Virus record (IMG/VR): IMGVR_UViG_3300037674_001874
Coordinates: 1 to 29,253 of that record
DNA from: a virus
Reading direction: 5' to 3' (one strand)
DNA length: 29,253 bases
In this document: piece by piece, positions 1-10,109 of the stretch
Numbering within the stretch: position 1 is the stretch's first letter
Layout of the letters: the number at the start of each line of letters is the position of its first letter
The notes under the pieces: generated by a model
Databases searched by the model: none
The model's input: only the letters and a program-made list of their open reading frames with translations
What the model was told of the DNA's origin: nothing
Made by a program: the position numbers and the translations under genes

Positions 1-338
1 TGAAATAAAATAGGAGCAAAAGGAGCTACTGAAAAACTTAAACTTTTTACGTACCCGCTGGAAAAAGTCATCCCAGCCAAACTTCCCTCCAAGGGCTCAC
101 CAGTGTGCTCAACCGCACTTAATGGATTCAAAAAGTCATGAAAACTTCCAGTGCAATAATGAGTAAAAGATAAAGTGCCCTTGACCGGCGTTGTAGGAGC
201 GTAGCGAATAACAGATCCGGTAATATTTGTTACCGGCTGTAAAGAAGCCTCCACCCCCAACTCCGCAGATTCAGCAAAAATATTTGTATCTGCGATCTTG
301 AGTAAAGCTTTTTCGTATTTTATAAACTTTGTTGCCAC
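1..338 (-). CDS. Tail-tube-like protein, third paralogue (C-terminus cut by window edge)
   Basis: A reading frame opens with GTG at 338 and runs off the left edge; 112 residues are visible (MATKFIKYEKALLKIADTNI...). The GTG overlaps the TAG stop of the upstream fibre gene (TAGTG), so translational coupling is likely; there is no Shine-Dalgarno sequence. Residues 51-58 (PVKGTLSF) and 95-110 (GYVKSLSFSVAPFAPI) match in order and spacing the segments PLQGEFSM and GYLTSYTVSCDVQDVP of the 315-aa protein at 2188-3135. A third match is seen in the 474-aa protein at 13904-15328. I infer a beta-rich virion protein of the same family, probably a tail or baseplate-hub component given its place after the tape measure and fibre. 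The rest of the protein is outside the window. Confidence 0.72.
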   Translation of the reverse strand, partial: MATKFIKYEKALLKIADTNIFAESAELGVEASLQPVTNITGSVIRYAPTTPVKGTLSFTHYCTGSFHDFLNPLSAVEHTGEPLEGSLAGMTFSSGYVKSLSFSVAPFAPILF

Positions 339-2185
339 TAATCAGTAATTAAAAATTCCATGGTTAATGCTAAATTAGCATAGAAAAAACCGGATGTAGT
401 ATTTACATCTATCGCTACCGCTAAATAATCACCCGCACTAAACTCTAAAACTCCAGCTGCGTCAGTAAAACTGTTAAAGCCTAAAGTGTGGCTCGTGTCA
501 TCAGCTAAAGTTCCTAACGAAACATATGCGCTATTGGTTGTTCCCATTCCCGAATCCCCACCAGCACTTGGTAACGAAGAACCGGAGTAAAACATAAAAG
601 TAGGAGTGATGGTAGCGCTGTCCACATCTGCACTTGGAAAATAAGTAGTTAAATCTATTCTTTGTAATTTTCCCGCAAAAGGCGCACGCGACATATATCT
701 TGCATCGGGCGTTTTAGCTCCGTCATTATAACCTGCTGTACCATCATGCGTAGACCCATCAGTATTCAAATTCATGATAGTATTCAAGGCGGGGAAAACG
801 GACCCCTGATTATCTGCTCTCATACCCACAGCAAAAGTTTGCAGAAACCTTCCTCTACAGTAATTACCAACGGTAGTACCTCCTTTATCATAGAAAGCAT
901 CGGCCGCTGCATTTCCTTTAATGGTAACGTTCCCGGTTGTATCAATATAAAATAAATTATTAGCTAAAGTGCCATTAAAGGCCATAGTGCTATCCAAACC
1001 AAAAGTAGTGTCACTATAATGAATGCCAAAATAATTGACGTCGCTTAGCCTAAGTGCACCCGACATCCATCCTACCTTTTTAACAGAAGATATGTAAAGG
1101 GGGAAACCCACAAGGCTCGAGTAAGTAGCTGCAGCATCACTTGGTCCAGTTTCTAATATAATTCGAGAGCCGGCCGTGCTGCTGGAAACAAATTGCGCAC
1201 CGATATTATTACTATCTGTTACATTAAGCTTTCTAGTAAAGGTCGTAGTACCAAGTCCAATTTTGCCGGTTTGAAAATTAGCAGTGGCAGAACTCGCTGC
1301 GATATTAGTGTTAGCAATAGCCAAAACAGAGCCGTTCCACGTAATAAATTCATCTACACCGTTACGAGTTAACTCAATTGCAGTATGCCCACTAGTCGTA
1401 GTATTTTCTATTTTAATTACCGGGTTTGTTGCTTCATCAGCTTCTTTGATATGTAATTTTGAATCAGGAGTAGTATCGTTACCAACCATAGTACGCTTAT
1501 TGCTGGCTTTAATGGAGAGTGCCGGATTAACAGTTGAGCCATCCGTATCGTAATACATGAAGGTAACATTTTGACCGGCAGTTTTATTTACATTCAGCGA
1601 AGAATTTGTACTTGTTATTTCTCCTGTTCCGCCGTCTAACACAACAGGGTAAGAGCCAGTTGACGCGAGCTTTCCGCTAACATCTAATGGGTAATTTGGG
1701 GTGGTATGCCCAATGCCCACGTTTCCATTAGTATTTATTACTAAATGATTTGTAGTGCCAAAAGCGCTATGGTTGCCCAATTTAAGTAAAGAGGATGAAT
1801 GGTCGTATCCCACAGTAGCTTGATTAGTGGTACCACCTGACCCATCTTGCTGGTCTAACCGTATGATAGCATCATTAGTATTACCAGATCGTATCCTAAA
1901 AGTGGTAGTGCCCGAATATTGGACATCTAAACGATAGGTGGGATCAGCATTACCCACTCCCACATTGCCCCCATCTTTGATAAACACACCATAGTTGCCC
2001 CCATCGTCAGTAAGCTTTAGCCCGGCTCCCGTGGCGGCCCATATTTGTAATTTCTTGTTTAGATCGCTAATCAACAACTTTTTTGTTGTGGGGTTAGCGT
2101 TATCATCGTTGTAATCACAGAAGAAAATTAAATCATCTTCTCTTGGGTAGGAACCATAATTGCTATATTCTAGTATTTTGCCCAT
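338..2185 (-). CDS. Tail fibre / receptor-binding-type structural protein with GNVGIG repeats
   Basis: This 615-aa protein is rich in Gly, Ser, Thr and Asn. A short N-terminal part (residues 1-50), probably for attachment, is followed by repeats of the type GNVGIG-x(3)-P-x-Y-x-LDV. Clear copies lie near residues 73 (GNVGVGNADPTYRLDV) and 154 (GNVGIGHTTPNYPLDV), with diverged copies near 232 (MVGNDTTPDSKLHI) and 308 (GKIGLGTTTFTRKLNV). Such repeats are common in phage fibres and other trimeric beta-structured adhesins. The C-terminal 150 residues (from about 460) look like a separate beta-sandwich and could be the receptor-binding tip, which is inference. AAGGA lies 9 bases before the ATG. The gene begins two bases after the stop of the preceding tube-like gene, placing it in the tail operon. 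Confidence 0.82.
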   Translation of the reverse strand: MGKILEYSNYGSYPREDDLIFFCDYNDDNANPTTKKLLISDLNKKLQIWAATGAGLKLTDDGGNYGVFIKDGGNVGVGNADPTYRLDVQYSGTTTFRIRSGNTNDAIIRLDQQDGSGGTTNQATVGYDHSSSLLKLGNHSAFGTTNHLVINTNGNVGIGHTTPNYPLDVSGKLASTGSYPVVLDGGTGEITSTNSSLNVNKTAGQNVTFMYYDTDGSTVNPALSIKASNKRTMVGNDTTPDSKLHIKEADEATNPVIKIENTTTSGHTAIELTRNGVDEFITWNGSVLAIANTNIAASSATANFQTGKIGLGTTTFTRKLNVTDSNNIGAQFVSSSTAGSRIILETGPSDAAATYSSLVGFPLYISSVKKVGWMSGALRLSDVNYFGIHYSDTTFGLDSTMAFNGTLANNLFYIDTTGNVTIKGNAAADAFYDKGGTTVGNYCRGRFLQTFAVGMRADNQGSVFPALNTIMNLNTDGSTHDGTAGYNDGAKTPDARYMSRAPFAGKLQRIDLTTYFPSADVDSATITPTFMFYSGSSLPSAGGDSGMGTTNSAYVSLGTLADDTSHTLGFNSFTDAAGVLEFSAGDYLAVAIDVNTTSGFFYANLALTMEFLITD

Positions 2186-2187
2186 TT

Positions 2188-3135
2188 TTAATCCTTATTG
2201 TAATAATCTTTAAATTCTAAATTTACACTTAAAACACCGTCAACGCTGGACTCTATACTTTCTGAAACTAAATGTCCCGTGGTGCTTAAAAATTTGTATC
2301 TTGTTATGCCATCCCCATCATCACCTAAACAATTGCCTGAATTATCATTTAAACATAAATTGCCCGTTCCTGCCGGAATAACTGTATTGCCGTCTAGATG
2401 TTCTGCTTTGTCCCCTACAATTATCTCCACTTGAATTGTCTGATAATTTCCACTACGTATATTATCTATCATATTCGCAGTATTATAGTCATCCATTTCT
2501 ATTGTTAAGCTTGTGCTTATTTCAATAGGGTATTCAGTTAAAACCTCTGCTGGTGCATAATAAGTTTCGCTTGTTTTTTGATCCAATGTATAAATTGGAA
2601 TACGGTTAATGTTGTAAGTCTGCGAGCAAGAAACTGCTCGATTAGTTCCTGACCCATTAAAAGTTAAGAAAACAGACTCATGATTAACTACCCCTAAATT
2701 CTGAAGGGGAGCTGTGCCGGAATAATCTAACTCTCCTTCACGAACCCCGCTCCCCATCTGACCAAAAACCGCAAAACTTGATTCAATTGTAGGAACATCT
2801 TGAACATCGCAACTAACTGTATAACTAGTTAAATAACCAGTATTAAATCCATATACTTTTTCCGCGCCGTCCATTTCTACAGCGTGTAATAAAGTGCCCG
2901 AAACCGAGGCGTCGCCAGTCATCCTTAAAACAGGATCTTGGTATAGCATATCACGAGTCATCGAAAACTCCCCTTGAAGGGGTTCTGCTATAACTTCTTG
3001 AATAAAACCTGCACCAAGAACACGAACTTGTTTTTGACCAACACTATAACCCGCACTTAGATTACGAATACCAGAGAAGCCAGTGCCTCCCATATAGAAT
3101 ATTTGTTCATAACTTGGTGATGCGTTGTTGGCCAT
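2188..3135 (-). CDS. Tail-tube-like / distal tail structural protein, second paralogue
   Basis: This 315-aa protein is predicted to be beta-rich, with no membrane segment. Residues 100-116 (GYLTSYTVSCDVQDVPT) match GFISDYSIDASVGAIPT in the 474-aa tube-like protein at 13904-15328. Its C-terminal part also resembles that protein's C-terminus: YPIEISTSLTIEMDDYN fits LPMDVSVSVSAIISELE, and GHLVSESIESSVDG fits GARLDSESYSAAIG. The two therefore look like paralogues along much of their length. The start ATG overlaps the tape-measure stop (TAATG), and AGG lies close upstream, so it is translated with the tape measure. A gene after the tape measure that resembles a tube protein is often a distal tail or hub protein; that assignment is inference. 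Confidence 0.72.
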   Translation of the reverse strand: MANNASPSYEQIFYMGGTGFSGIRNLSAGYSVGQKQVRVLGAGFIQEVIAEPLQGEFSMTRDMLYQDPVLRMTGDASVSGTLLHAVEMDGAEKVYGFNTGYLTSYTVSCDVQDVPTIESSFAVFGQMGSGVREGELDYSGTAPLQNLGVVNHESVFLTFNGSGTNRAVSCSQTYNINRIPIYTLDQKTSETYYAPAEVLTEYPIEISTSLTIEMDDYNTANMIDNIRSGNYQTIQVEIIVGDKAEHLDGNTVIPAGTGNLCLNDNSGNCLGDDGDGITRYKFLSTTGHLVSESIESSVDGVLSVNLEFKDYYNKD

Positions 3136-6100
3136 TATCCTTGCCTTGCGCTTTTACTTAATGAGCCCCCAAGCCTTTGTTCTTGAGCGATAACATCAAC
3201 AACAGCGGATCGAATTTTTTCGCTTAATTCTTTTCCTTGAGTTGCCTTGTCCTCATTAGATTGCTGATCTGCATTCTTGTTACCTGTCGATTGAGAGCCT
3301 CCCTGACCCCCTCCACTTGCGCCTCCACCTCCAACGCTGACGTTAATAGAAATATTATTAGTGTTGGCTGCGCTTTGGGTATTTAACGGAGCGGCTGCCG
3401 CCCCACCTGCTACAGGGCCCCCTGCTTGCATCCTAGGGATTAAGCCTCCATTAAGTCTTCCCATAAAGCCAAGGCCATACTTACGAACGGCACGATTATT
3501 CATGACAAACTCGCCTCCCGCCATGTATGCTGGGACACTGTCGCGATTTGAGAAGCCTCTTGACAAAGAGCCCCCTCGTTGCATATTGGGAATTCCGGAG
3601 TCATTTATATCAACTCCAGACTCTAAAAAGCCCATAGCCCCGGATCTAGAGCCTCCCATATTTCTGAAATTTTTCATGCCTTGACGCGAAGCTGTAGCAC
3701 CCGTGAGGCTTGACGTAGCACCTCTGTTTTTAAAAGCATTTGAAGCTGCCCCTAACCCCTTGCTAATGCCGGCGCTTAACATTGAACTTAAGAACATATT
3801 TTTGAGCTGATCCTTTTTTGCTCTCTTTGCTTGTTTCTTTTCGTAAGCCTCTCTCGCTTTATTTCGAGCCTCCATTAATTCTGGGTTATCAGAAGCTAAG
3901 AAAAAGCCGCTCATTCTTGAGCTTGTAACCGGCTCGTTAAGCATCATCGTTCCACCATTTGAGAAGCGCGGCGCTGCGCCAAAATTAATTTTATCTAAAT
4001 TCCTACGACCCATTGCGCCTACGGCTTTACGGTTCATTACGTACTCACCCGGCTCTAACATTGCAGGAACCCGATCTCCCGTACCACTTCCCGGAACGAA
4101 CGCTCCACCTCCACCTTGAAAGCCTTGTTGACCTGACTCCCTGAAACCTTTGCTTGCGCCCATCCCAATAAGACTAGTAAAATTGTTCATAGAATGTGTA
4201 AGCGCCGCTCTGCGGATCGTCTTAAGGAAATCTATAGCTACACCTCGCATAGCATCGCCAAATGTTTCGGCTTTATCTAAGGATTGTTCAAGAGCGTTAA
4301 CCATTCCGTCCCTGAATACGGTGGGTAATTCTTTCCCTAAACGGTTATAAATTTTGTCTGTATCTCTATAAATGTCATTGAAGCCGTCCTGAAAGCCGCC
4401 ATAAAAATCTTTTGAGCGAGCTTCAATTTGCCGATCCAGCTTTTGGTTGCCCTCAAGGGCTTCCGTCAACCTTTGTTTTTCTAAAGTGTTTAATTCTTTG
4501 GAACCATCAATTTTCAGCTTTAAAAGGTTTTTGGCATCTATAAATTCCTTTGATGTAGTATGATCTCCCGTACCTTTTCCAAGGGCCGCCCCAGCACCAA
4601 TGTCCATTTTCCCTCTTACCCAGTCATCTCGCTTCTCCGCATGCTCGCTTTTCTTGCGTGCTAGATATTCCTCATAGGTACCAAACTGATCACGCGTTGC
4701 TTCGCTTAATTGTTTGCGCGCCATATATGCGGTAGTAGCTTGCAACTGTTGGCCGGTCTCACGATCGGTATATTTGACCATAGTTGCTGCCGCTTCACCG
4801 CGCTCCGCCAAATTTTTCTCCAAAAGTTTTCTAGCGGGACTATTTTGCACCTCGTTTTCTCTATCCTTAAGGTAATTTACGGCCGTGCCAGTTGGGTCAA
4901 AATCCCCGAACTGACCGGCTATCATTTCCTTGGTTAACTCTTCTATGGCTCTTTGCAACTCAGCATCTGCACCAACCAATTCATAATTAGCTTTAATAAC
5001 CGCTTCTTGAATATTGAATTGCGCTTGCAAAGCAACGTTTTCTGCAGCTAAGCGCTTATCCATCATAGCCTTCTCCTCTTTTAGCCTTTCTCTGTCGAGC
5101 CCTTGATTGCTTAGTAAGCTTTGGCCTGTAGTCAGTCCACGCGTTCGAGCTGGATCCCGCCTTCGAAGCTCAAGCTCCGCTAAACGAGTTTTGCTGATAA
5201 TCTCTTCTTTAGATAATTGTTGAGAACGAACTGTTTGGTTGTATTTTTCATCGCGAGACATCTGTTTTTCCATCTCAGCAATTTCTGCTTTTTTGATGGC
5301 GATTTGATTTTGGGTGGCTGCTACGAGCGTTTCTGCTTCTATATTTTTTTCCTGCTTATCAAAGGCTGTTTGGAATTGTTTAGCGGCAACTTGCATTTTA
5401 ATAAACGCAGCTGGATCCATAACTGCACTGACAGCTTTCCCTTCCTCATCTCTTGCTATGTTGCCTTGCTCATCTCTAATAACTCTAAAATTTCCTTGAT
5501 TAGGGTCCATTGCCTTTTGTAGCGCTTTTAAACCCTCACGAGGATCGTTTATGAATGCATCTGTTACGATCCCCAATTCGTCTATTGTATTCTGCGAATT
5601 AGTTATAACTCCGTTAAAAAGGCCAGCAATTTTTTGCGCCGACTCTACCCCAAACCCTGAACGCTTTTGCATATTCCCCAGAGTCCTTCCGCGATTGCCT
5701 GTTTGAGCTCTGAATTTTGCTGCCCCTACCATATCTCCCGTAACAGTCAAAATATCCGCCCCAATAGACGAAAAAGCATTATTTAATTTAGTGAACGCTT
5801 CTTTAAACTTATTCAAGGGGGCGTCCTTGGCTGTTGCGGCCGCTTGTTCCACCACTTTATTAACTTCAATAAAATTGCCTACAAGCTGTTTTTCAATTGC
5901 TAGTTGGGCCTCTTTTGCAGTCAACTCTTTGCCCGCAGTATCCTCCATCATCTTTTGGACTTTTGTAAACTGCGCCATAACCTTCAAGACATTAACAGTT
6001 AAAAAGGAATCAATATCGTCGGTCGACATGCCTTCAAAAGCACCTTTATCTTTTAGTATCTTTCTAATACCTGTTCGAGCATCCTCTTTTCGGGTACTCT

Positions 6101-9100
6101 CAGTCCATCCCATATCAGTTTTCTTGGCTGCATCTTCTAAAGCTTTTCCTTCGTCACCCGTAAGGTTCATTTTTGAAAAGAGGTCCCCAAATTTATCTAT
6201 AAACTCTGCTCGAGTTTTGACACCTGCAAATTGAAATGATTCCTGAAACTCGCTCATTCCACCTTGATTGCCATAGTAGGCTGTTCTGGTGCCCGTATCC
6301 ATCAAATCAAATCTACTCGCCGAAATAGTAGCGCGACGTCCCATTCTTTCTTCTGCAGCTGCGTCCACGAAGGAATCTAAAGCATCTGTTAATCCATTAA
6401 CATTAGTCCCTGCTTTCTTAAAGTCCTCTTCTAGTTTGGTGCCTTTGATTTTTTCAAAATTTGCGGCTAACCTCTTTTGCGCATCCTCAAGCTCTTCTTG
6501 AGTACCCGCGGTGAGAATATCTTTTTGAGCCTGTACGTAAGCTTCCCCTGCGGAATTTGTTTCCGTTGTGGTGCGTTCAAATTCTTGAAGCTCGCTAGAA
6601 AGTACGCTCAACTCTTTTCCTACCTTTAAAGCCTCTTTAGCAAATCCGCCAATACCTCCAATGGCTGCACCAATAGCTACACCCCATGGCCCCGGAATCA
6701 TCATGCCTAAAGCGGCCCCTGTACCTGCACCAGTTAAAGCTGAAGAAGCGGCTGTTGGGCCACCGCTTGCTTGCTCTAGAGCTCCAGCGGCCATAGGAGC
6801 GGCAAAGGAGAGCGCCATACCTGCCATCATTCCTTTTCCTCCCATCATTCCACCTTGTTGCATAGTTCCTCCCATAGGCGCGCTGGCGTTTAATTCTCTG
6901 GTTTCTTGTGCTATTGCTCCGTTTAATCGGTCTTGAGCTGCTTGAGTTAGGTTTAATTTTTGTGCTGACTCTTTGGTTTCAAGCGTAAGTTGTTTTATGG
7001 CTATTTCTAATTGATCGTCGCTCAACCCCATTCCAACCATGTCCATAATTTTCTTCTGATACTCTTGGGTAAGTTTTGTAATAGTGCTATCCAATAGCGC
7101 AACTGTCTTGGTGCTTGGCCCTATTCCTTTAGTGGGATCGCCTACGCCACGCGTAAGCCCCGCTAGATCTAAAGCATAATTAGGGACATAGCCCCTCGAC
7201 GCCCCCATTACATCTCTTAAACCTTTGGGTTCGTCTCGCGTGTTCGTAACAGCTAAGCCCACTGGATTATTGGGACCACTTAATTTAGAAGAACGATTAA
7301 CCCTAATCCTAGACAAGGGGACTCCTGCCGCCGCCTCTCTCTCTACGGCATCCCCTAAAGCTGCAAAATTAGGCACATAACCATGAGCTCCTCGCTTGGC
7401 CATCCATCCGGTAAATGCCGCGTCAAGATCTACAATTTTCCCCGCCATACTTTTGACATTACCACGTGAAGGAGAAATCTTAAAATCCCCTCCTTTTACA
7501 CTGCTCATCATTGGTCCCGGTTGGTTGAACAGCTCTCTTAATTCTCCTCCGCTCTTTATTGAAGCGCTTCCGACTGGAATATCTAAATTTTTCTTACCGT
7601 GTTCAGCTGCTGCGGTTGATAACCCTAAGGCAGTTTGCACTCCCACTTCAAATGCTGCACCTGCAGCTGCGCTTACTGCACCTTTACCCCCTTGGGCGCT
7701 CTCTAAGTTTCGTATGACGGTAGGTTTGTTAACGTCCCCAGCCGGAGGCCTTACGCTTTGAGCGTATTTAAGAGTTTCTTCAAAAATAGCATCTCTGATG
7801 TTGGCTTCAATGGGAACAATATCATCCGCCCCTCCTTTGGGTTTTTTAGCATAAGTGTATGCAGGAAATCTTACGGATGTAGGGCCTTTGCCTCTTAAGT
7901 TTTCATAATTATGCTGATAAAAAGGTGCGCCCCCTCCTACTGCTCCGGGAGGGAATAGCATAGCCATGCTACTTGAGGTATAAGTATTACCAAGCTTCTT
8001 TTTTTCTGTTGTTGCTTTTCGTTGAAGGTTTTGACGAATCGCTGCCGGTCCATTTACCAAAGCCGTTCGAGCTAATAGCCCTTTGTCGGCTAACCCTGCA
8101 GTATAACTATTATAGGTAGTCGACCCCGGCTTCATGGTGTCTAATTTAGTTAGGGCTTTATTAATATCACCTGCAAAATTAGGTACATATCCCTGAGCTC
8201 CCCTGACAGGTTTGCCCCCCTTGGGCATTCCATACTGAGCCACCATGTTGGGATTAAAAATTGCCGAACCACCGTTACTATAATTAGGAACTATGTATTC
8301 GCCGCTATTGGCAATCATGGTACCACGCACCCCTCCCCCAAAAGAAAAATTAGGAATAGTTACCGGCTTAGAAGAAGGGCTTACTCCTCCCACTCCCTTT
8401 TTAATGTCATTAACTTCTCCCGCCATACCCGGAATAAAGCCTGAGGCCCCGCGTGCACCTTTACCCTTGCCTCCCCCCGTCACCAAGGCAAACGCACCGG
8501 GATTGGCGACACTCATCATGTGAGCAATATGGGCGACAGAGGCCTCTTGCGCATCTAATGCAAGAGCAGCTTTTTCCGCGTGCTGTAAGAAAATTCCTGC
8601 TTGCGTTGCCGCGTTTCCTTCAGCTTGAGCCACTAGTTTTGCTAGCCCGGCATCCCTTTGCAAGGAATCACTAATAAATTTTTCAAGAGTGGCTCTTTTT
8701 TGAGTTTGAGTGGTAAGGCCTACTAATGCAGGCAAAGCTTTGGCCATATAGGAAACCGTATTAAAAATAACTTTTCCAATAATCCCTAATACGGCAATAA
8801 GGCCCGGCCCCCCAATAACATTTTTAATCCCCTTGAGTATTCCGTTGGCTATCTCAGACCCAGTCCCTTCTCCATCTATCAACTCATTTATTCCTTCTAG
8901 TGCAGCTTTTAACGGGTCTAATATGGCCCGGGCGATTGGCTCAAAAGTTTGTTTACCTATATTCTCTTGCAAACGTTTAAATTCAGTAGCGGTCTGAGAA
9001 GCTAAGGCGGATAAGCTTTGATTCAACAGTTTAGTGGCTTGTGCTGCCTCATTGGTAGCATTCTTAGATACCTTTAAAGCTGAACTAAAAGTGGACTGCT

Positions 9101-10100
9101 CTTTGTTTAAGTCCCTCATTATAGCTGACAAAATATTAGCTTGGAAAACGCCGGCTACCTGCTCACGTAAGTAAGCCTGACTGCCATCCGCGAGGGTTTG
9201 GTACGTCTTAGCAAAATTATCCAAAATTCTTATAGCAGGCAAAGTATTACCTTCAATATCCCTCACTGCGATATTGTAAGACTCTAAAGCTGTTAGGGTA
9301 CTTTGACGTTGCAAACGCGTAAAAATAGTTTTCATGGCGTTGCCAATAACTGCACCGCCTCGACCAGTAGTTTGCTGAACAGACGTCACCATTGCATTTA
9401 ATTCGTCAAAGCCCACCTTAGCGTCTTTAGCTGAAGAACCCACACGGCCAATAGCTTCTACCAAATCTCGCGCACCCACAGCGAACTTAGTTTCCACCGC
9501 TACGAATTTATTTAACGAACTGCTAGTGGTAACCATTGCGCTGTCAAATGCATTAACGGTTGCTGTTAAAGAGCTCACGGCTTTGTCAGCATTAATTCCC
9601 GTTAAGCGAACCAACGTCATAGCATCTGCCGTTCTTTTTAAAGTTTCTTCTGTCTTTAAACCTTGACGAGCAAACTCAAGCGCGCCTTTAGTGACATCCT
9701 CAAAAGCCGTTGCATTTTTTTTCGCAATATCAAAAAGTTGATTTCCAAATTTTTCAAAGCCTTGATTGCTCATATCTAGGATACGATTAATATCCTTAAA
9801 AGCTTTTTGCACCTCAATGGTACTAGCGGCTAATTCCTTAAAAGCTTTGGAGATTCCACCGATAACTGCTGTTGATGCGCCAAACGCAATAACACGGGCA
9901 TTTGAAGCAGCCAAAGCCGAATCAAATTGATTTAAATCGCCGGTAATTCTACCCAAGGGCTGGCGAAAACCCTTGTCATCAAGTTTTAATTTTACCGTAT
10001 TGGCTCGTTTAGACAGCGCCTTATTAGCCATGCGCATGCCCTTCTCTACATCTTTTACAAAAGCCCTATGGTCAATACCTGCATTTAATCGGATAGACAT
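3135..10100 (-). CDS. Tail tape measure protein with embedded GYVPNFA-bounded cassettes
   Basis: At 2321 aa this is by far the largest gene, in the classical place after two chaperone-position genes. The N-terminal 400 residues are helical and resemble phage minor tail / tape measure proteins. A hydrophobic stretch lies near residues 430-470 and a long Gly/Ala/Met-rich one near 1075-1160. Residues 1200-2000 are mostly charged helices. Near 2005 and 2184 stand two copies of the tape-measure C-terminal motif (VPAMLEPGEYVMNRKAV; VPAYMAGGEFVMNNRAV). Residues 550-980 differ: spacers GFIPGMAG (about 553), EYIVPNY (about 601), GYVPNFA (637), GYVPNFA (907) and GYVPNYA (970) bound inserted domains, one with nuclease-like residues E818, D840 and D872-x-K874. 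By the usual rule of about 0.15 nm per residue, the tail would be near 350 nm if all of it counts. A promoter-like AGTGTATAAATTAT precedes the ATG. Confidence 0.93.
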   Translation of the reverse strand: MSIRLNAGIDHRAFVKDVEKGMRMANKALSKRANTVKLKLDDKGFRQPLGRITGDLNQFDSALAASNARVIAFGASTAVIGGISKAFKELAASTIEVQKAFKDINRILDMSNQGFEKFGNQLFDIAKKNATAFEDVTKGALEFARQGLKTEETLKRTADAMTLVRLTGINADKAVSSLTATVNAFDSAMVTTSSSLNKFVAVETKFAVGARDLVEAIGRVGSSAKDAKVGFDELNAMVTSVQQTTGRGGAVIGNAMKTIFTRLQRQSTLTALESYNIAVRDIEGNTLPAIRILDNFAKTYQTLADGSQAYLREQVAGVFQANILSAIMRDLNKEQSTFSSALKVSKNATNEAAQATKLLNQSLSALASQTATEFKRLQENIGKQTFEPIARAILDPLKAALEGINELIDGEGTGSEIANGILKGIKNVIGGPGLIAVLGIIGKVIFNTVSYMAKALPALVGLTTQTQKRATLEKFISDSLQRDAGLAKLVAQAEGNAATQAGIFLQHAEKAALALDAQEASVAHIAHMMSVANPGAFALVTGGGKGKGARGASGFIPGMAGEVNDIKKGVGGVSPSSKPVTIPNFSFGGGVRGTMIANSGEYIVPNYSNGGSAIFNPNMVAQYGMPKGGKPVRGAQGYVPNFAGDINKALTKLDTMKPGSTTYNSYTAGLADKGLLARTALVNGPAAIRQNLQRKATTEKKKLGNTYTSSSMAMLFPPGAVGGGAPFYQHNYENLRGKGPTSVRFPAYTYAKKPKGGADDIVPIEANIRDAIFEETLKYAQSVRPPAGDVNKPTVIRNLESAQGGKGAVSAAAGAAFEVGVQTALGLSTAAAEHGKKNLDIPVGSASIKSGGELRELFNQPGPMMSSVKGGDFKISPSRGNVKSMAGKIVDLDAAFTGWMAKRGAHGYVPNFAALGDAVEREAAAGVPLSRIRVNRSSKLSGPNNPVGLAVTNTRDEPKGLRDVMGASRGYVPNYALDLAGLTRGVGDPTKGIGPSTKTVALLDSTITKLTQEYQKKIMDMVGMGLSDDQLEIAIKQLTLETKESAQKLNLTQAAQDRLNGAIAQETRELNASAPMGGTMQQGGMMGGKGMMAGMALSFAAPMAAGALEQASGGPTAASSALTGAGTGAALGMMIPGPWGVAIGAAIGGIGGFAKEALKVGKELSVLSSELQEFERTTTETNSAGEAYVQAQKDILTAGTQEELEDAQKRLAANFEKIKGTKLEEDFKKAGTNVNGLTDALDSFVDAAAEERMGRRATISASRFDLMDTGTRTAYYGNQGGMSEFQESFQFAGVKTRAEFIDKFGDLFSKMNLTGDEGKALEDAAKKTDMGWTESTRKEDARTGIRKILKDKGAFEGMSTDDIDSFLTVNVLKVMAQFTKVQKMMEDTAGKELTAKEAQLAIEKQLVGNFIEVNKVVEQAAATAKDAPLNKFKEAFTKLNNAFSSIGADILTVTGDMVGAAKFRAQTGNRGRTLGNMQKRSGFGVESAQKIAGLFNGVITNSQNTIDELGIVTDAFINDPREGLKALQKAMDPNQGNFRVIRDEQGNIARDEEGKAVSAVMDPAAFIKMQVAAKQFQTAFDKQEKNIEAETLVAATQNQIAIKKAEIAEMEKQMSRDEKYNQTVRSQQLSKEEIISKTRLAELELRRRDPARTRGLTTGQSLLSNQGLDRERLKEEKAMMDKRLAAENVALQAQFNIQEAVIKANYELVGADAELQRAIEELTKEMIAGQFGDFDPTGTAVNYLKDRENEVQNSPARKLLEKNLAERGEAAATMVKYTDRETGQQLQATTAYMARKQLSEATRDQFGTYEEYLARKKSEHAEKRDDWVRGKMDIGAGAALGKGTGDHTTSKEFIDAKNLLKLKIDGSKELNTLEKQRLTEALEGNQKLDRQIEARSKDFYGGFQDGFNDIYRDTDKIYNRLGKELPTVFRDGMVNALEQSLDKAETFGDAMRGVAIDFLKTIRRAALTHSMNNFTSLIGMGASKGFRESGQQGFQGGGGAFVPGSGTGDRVPAMLEPGEYVMNRKAVGAMGRRNLDKINFGAAPRFSNGGTMMLNEPVTSSRMSGFFLASDNPELMEARNKAREAYEKKQAKRAKKDQLKNMFLSSMLSAGISKGLGAASNAFKNRGATSSLTGATASRQGMKNFRNMGGSRSGAMGFLESGVDINDSGIPNMQRGGSLSRGFSNRDSVPAYMAGGEFVMNNRAVRKYGLGFMGRLNGGLIPRMQAGGPVAGGAAAAPLNTQSAANTNNISINVSVGGGGASGGGQGGSQSTGNKNADQQSNEDKATQGKELSEKIRSAVVDVIAQEQRLGGSLSKSARQG

Positions 10101-10109
10101 GATTCTAAC

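Noticed and set aside
5791-6936. Several open frames on the plus strand opposite the tape measure gene
   Set aside because: They are antisense shadows of a long well-supported coding region, with compositions that mirror its Ala/Lys-rich helices and no ribosome site or promoter element.
7160-8450. Repeated GYVPNFA-coding sequences as a DNA repeat or CRISPR-like array
   Set aside because: The likeness is at protein level with irregular spacing, all within one reading frame; there are no identical DNA repeats.
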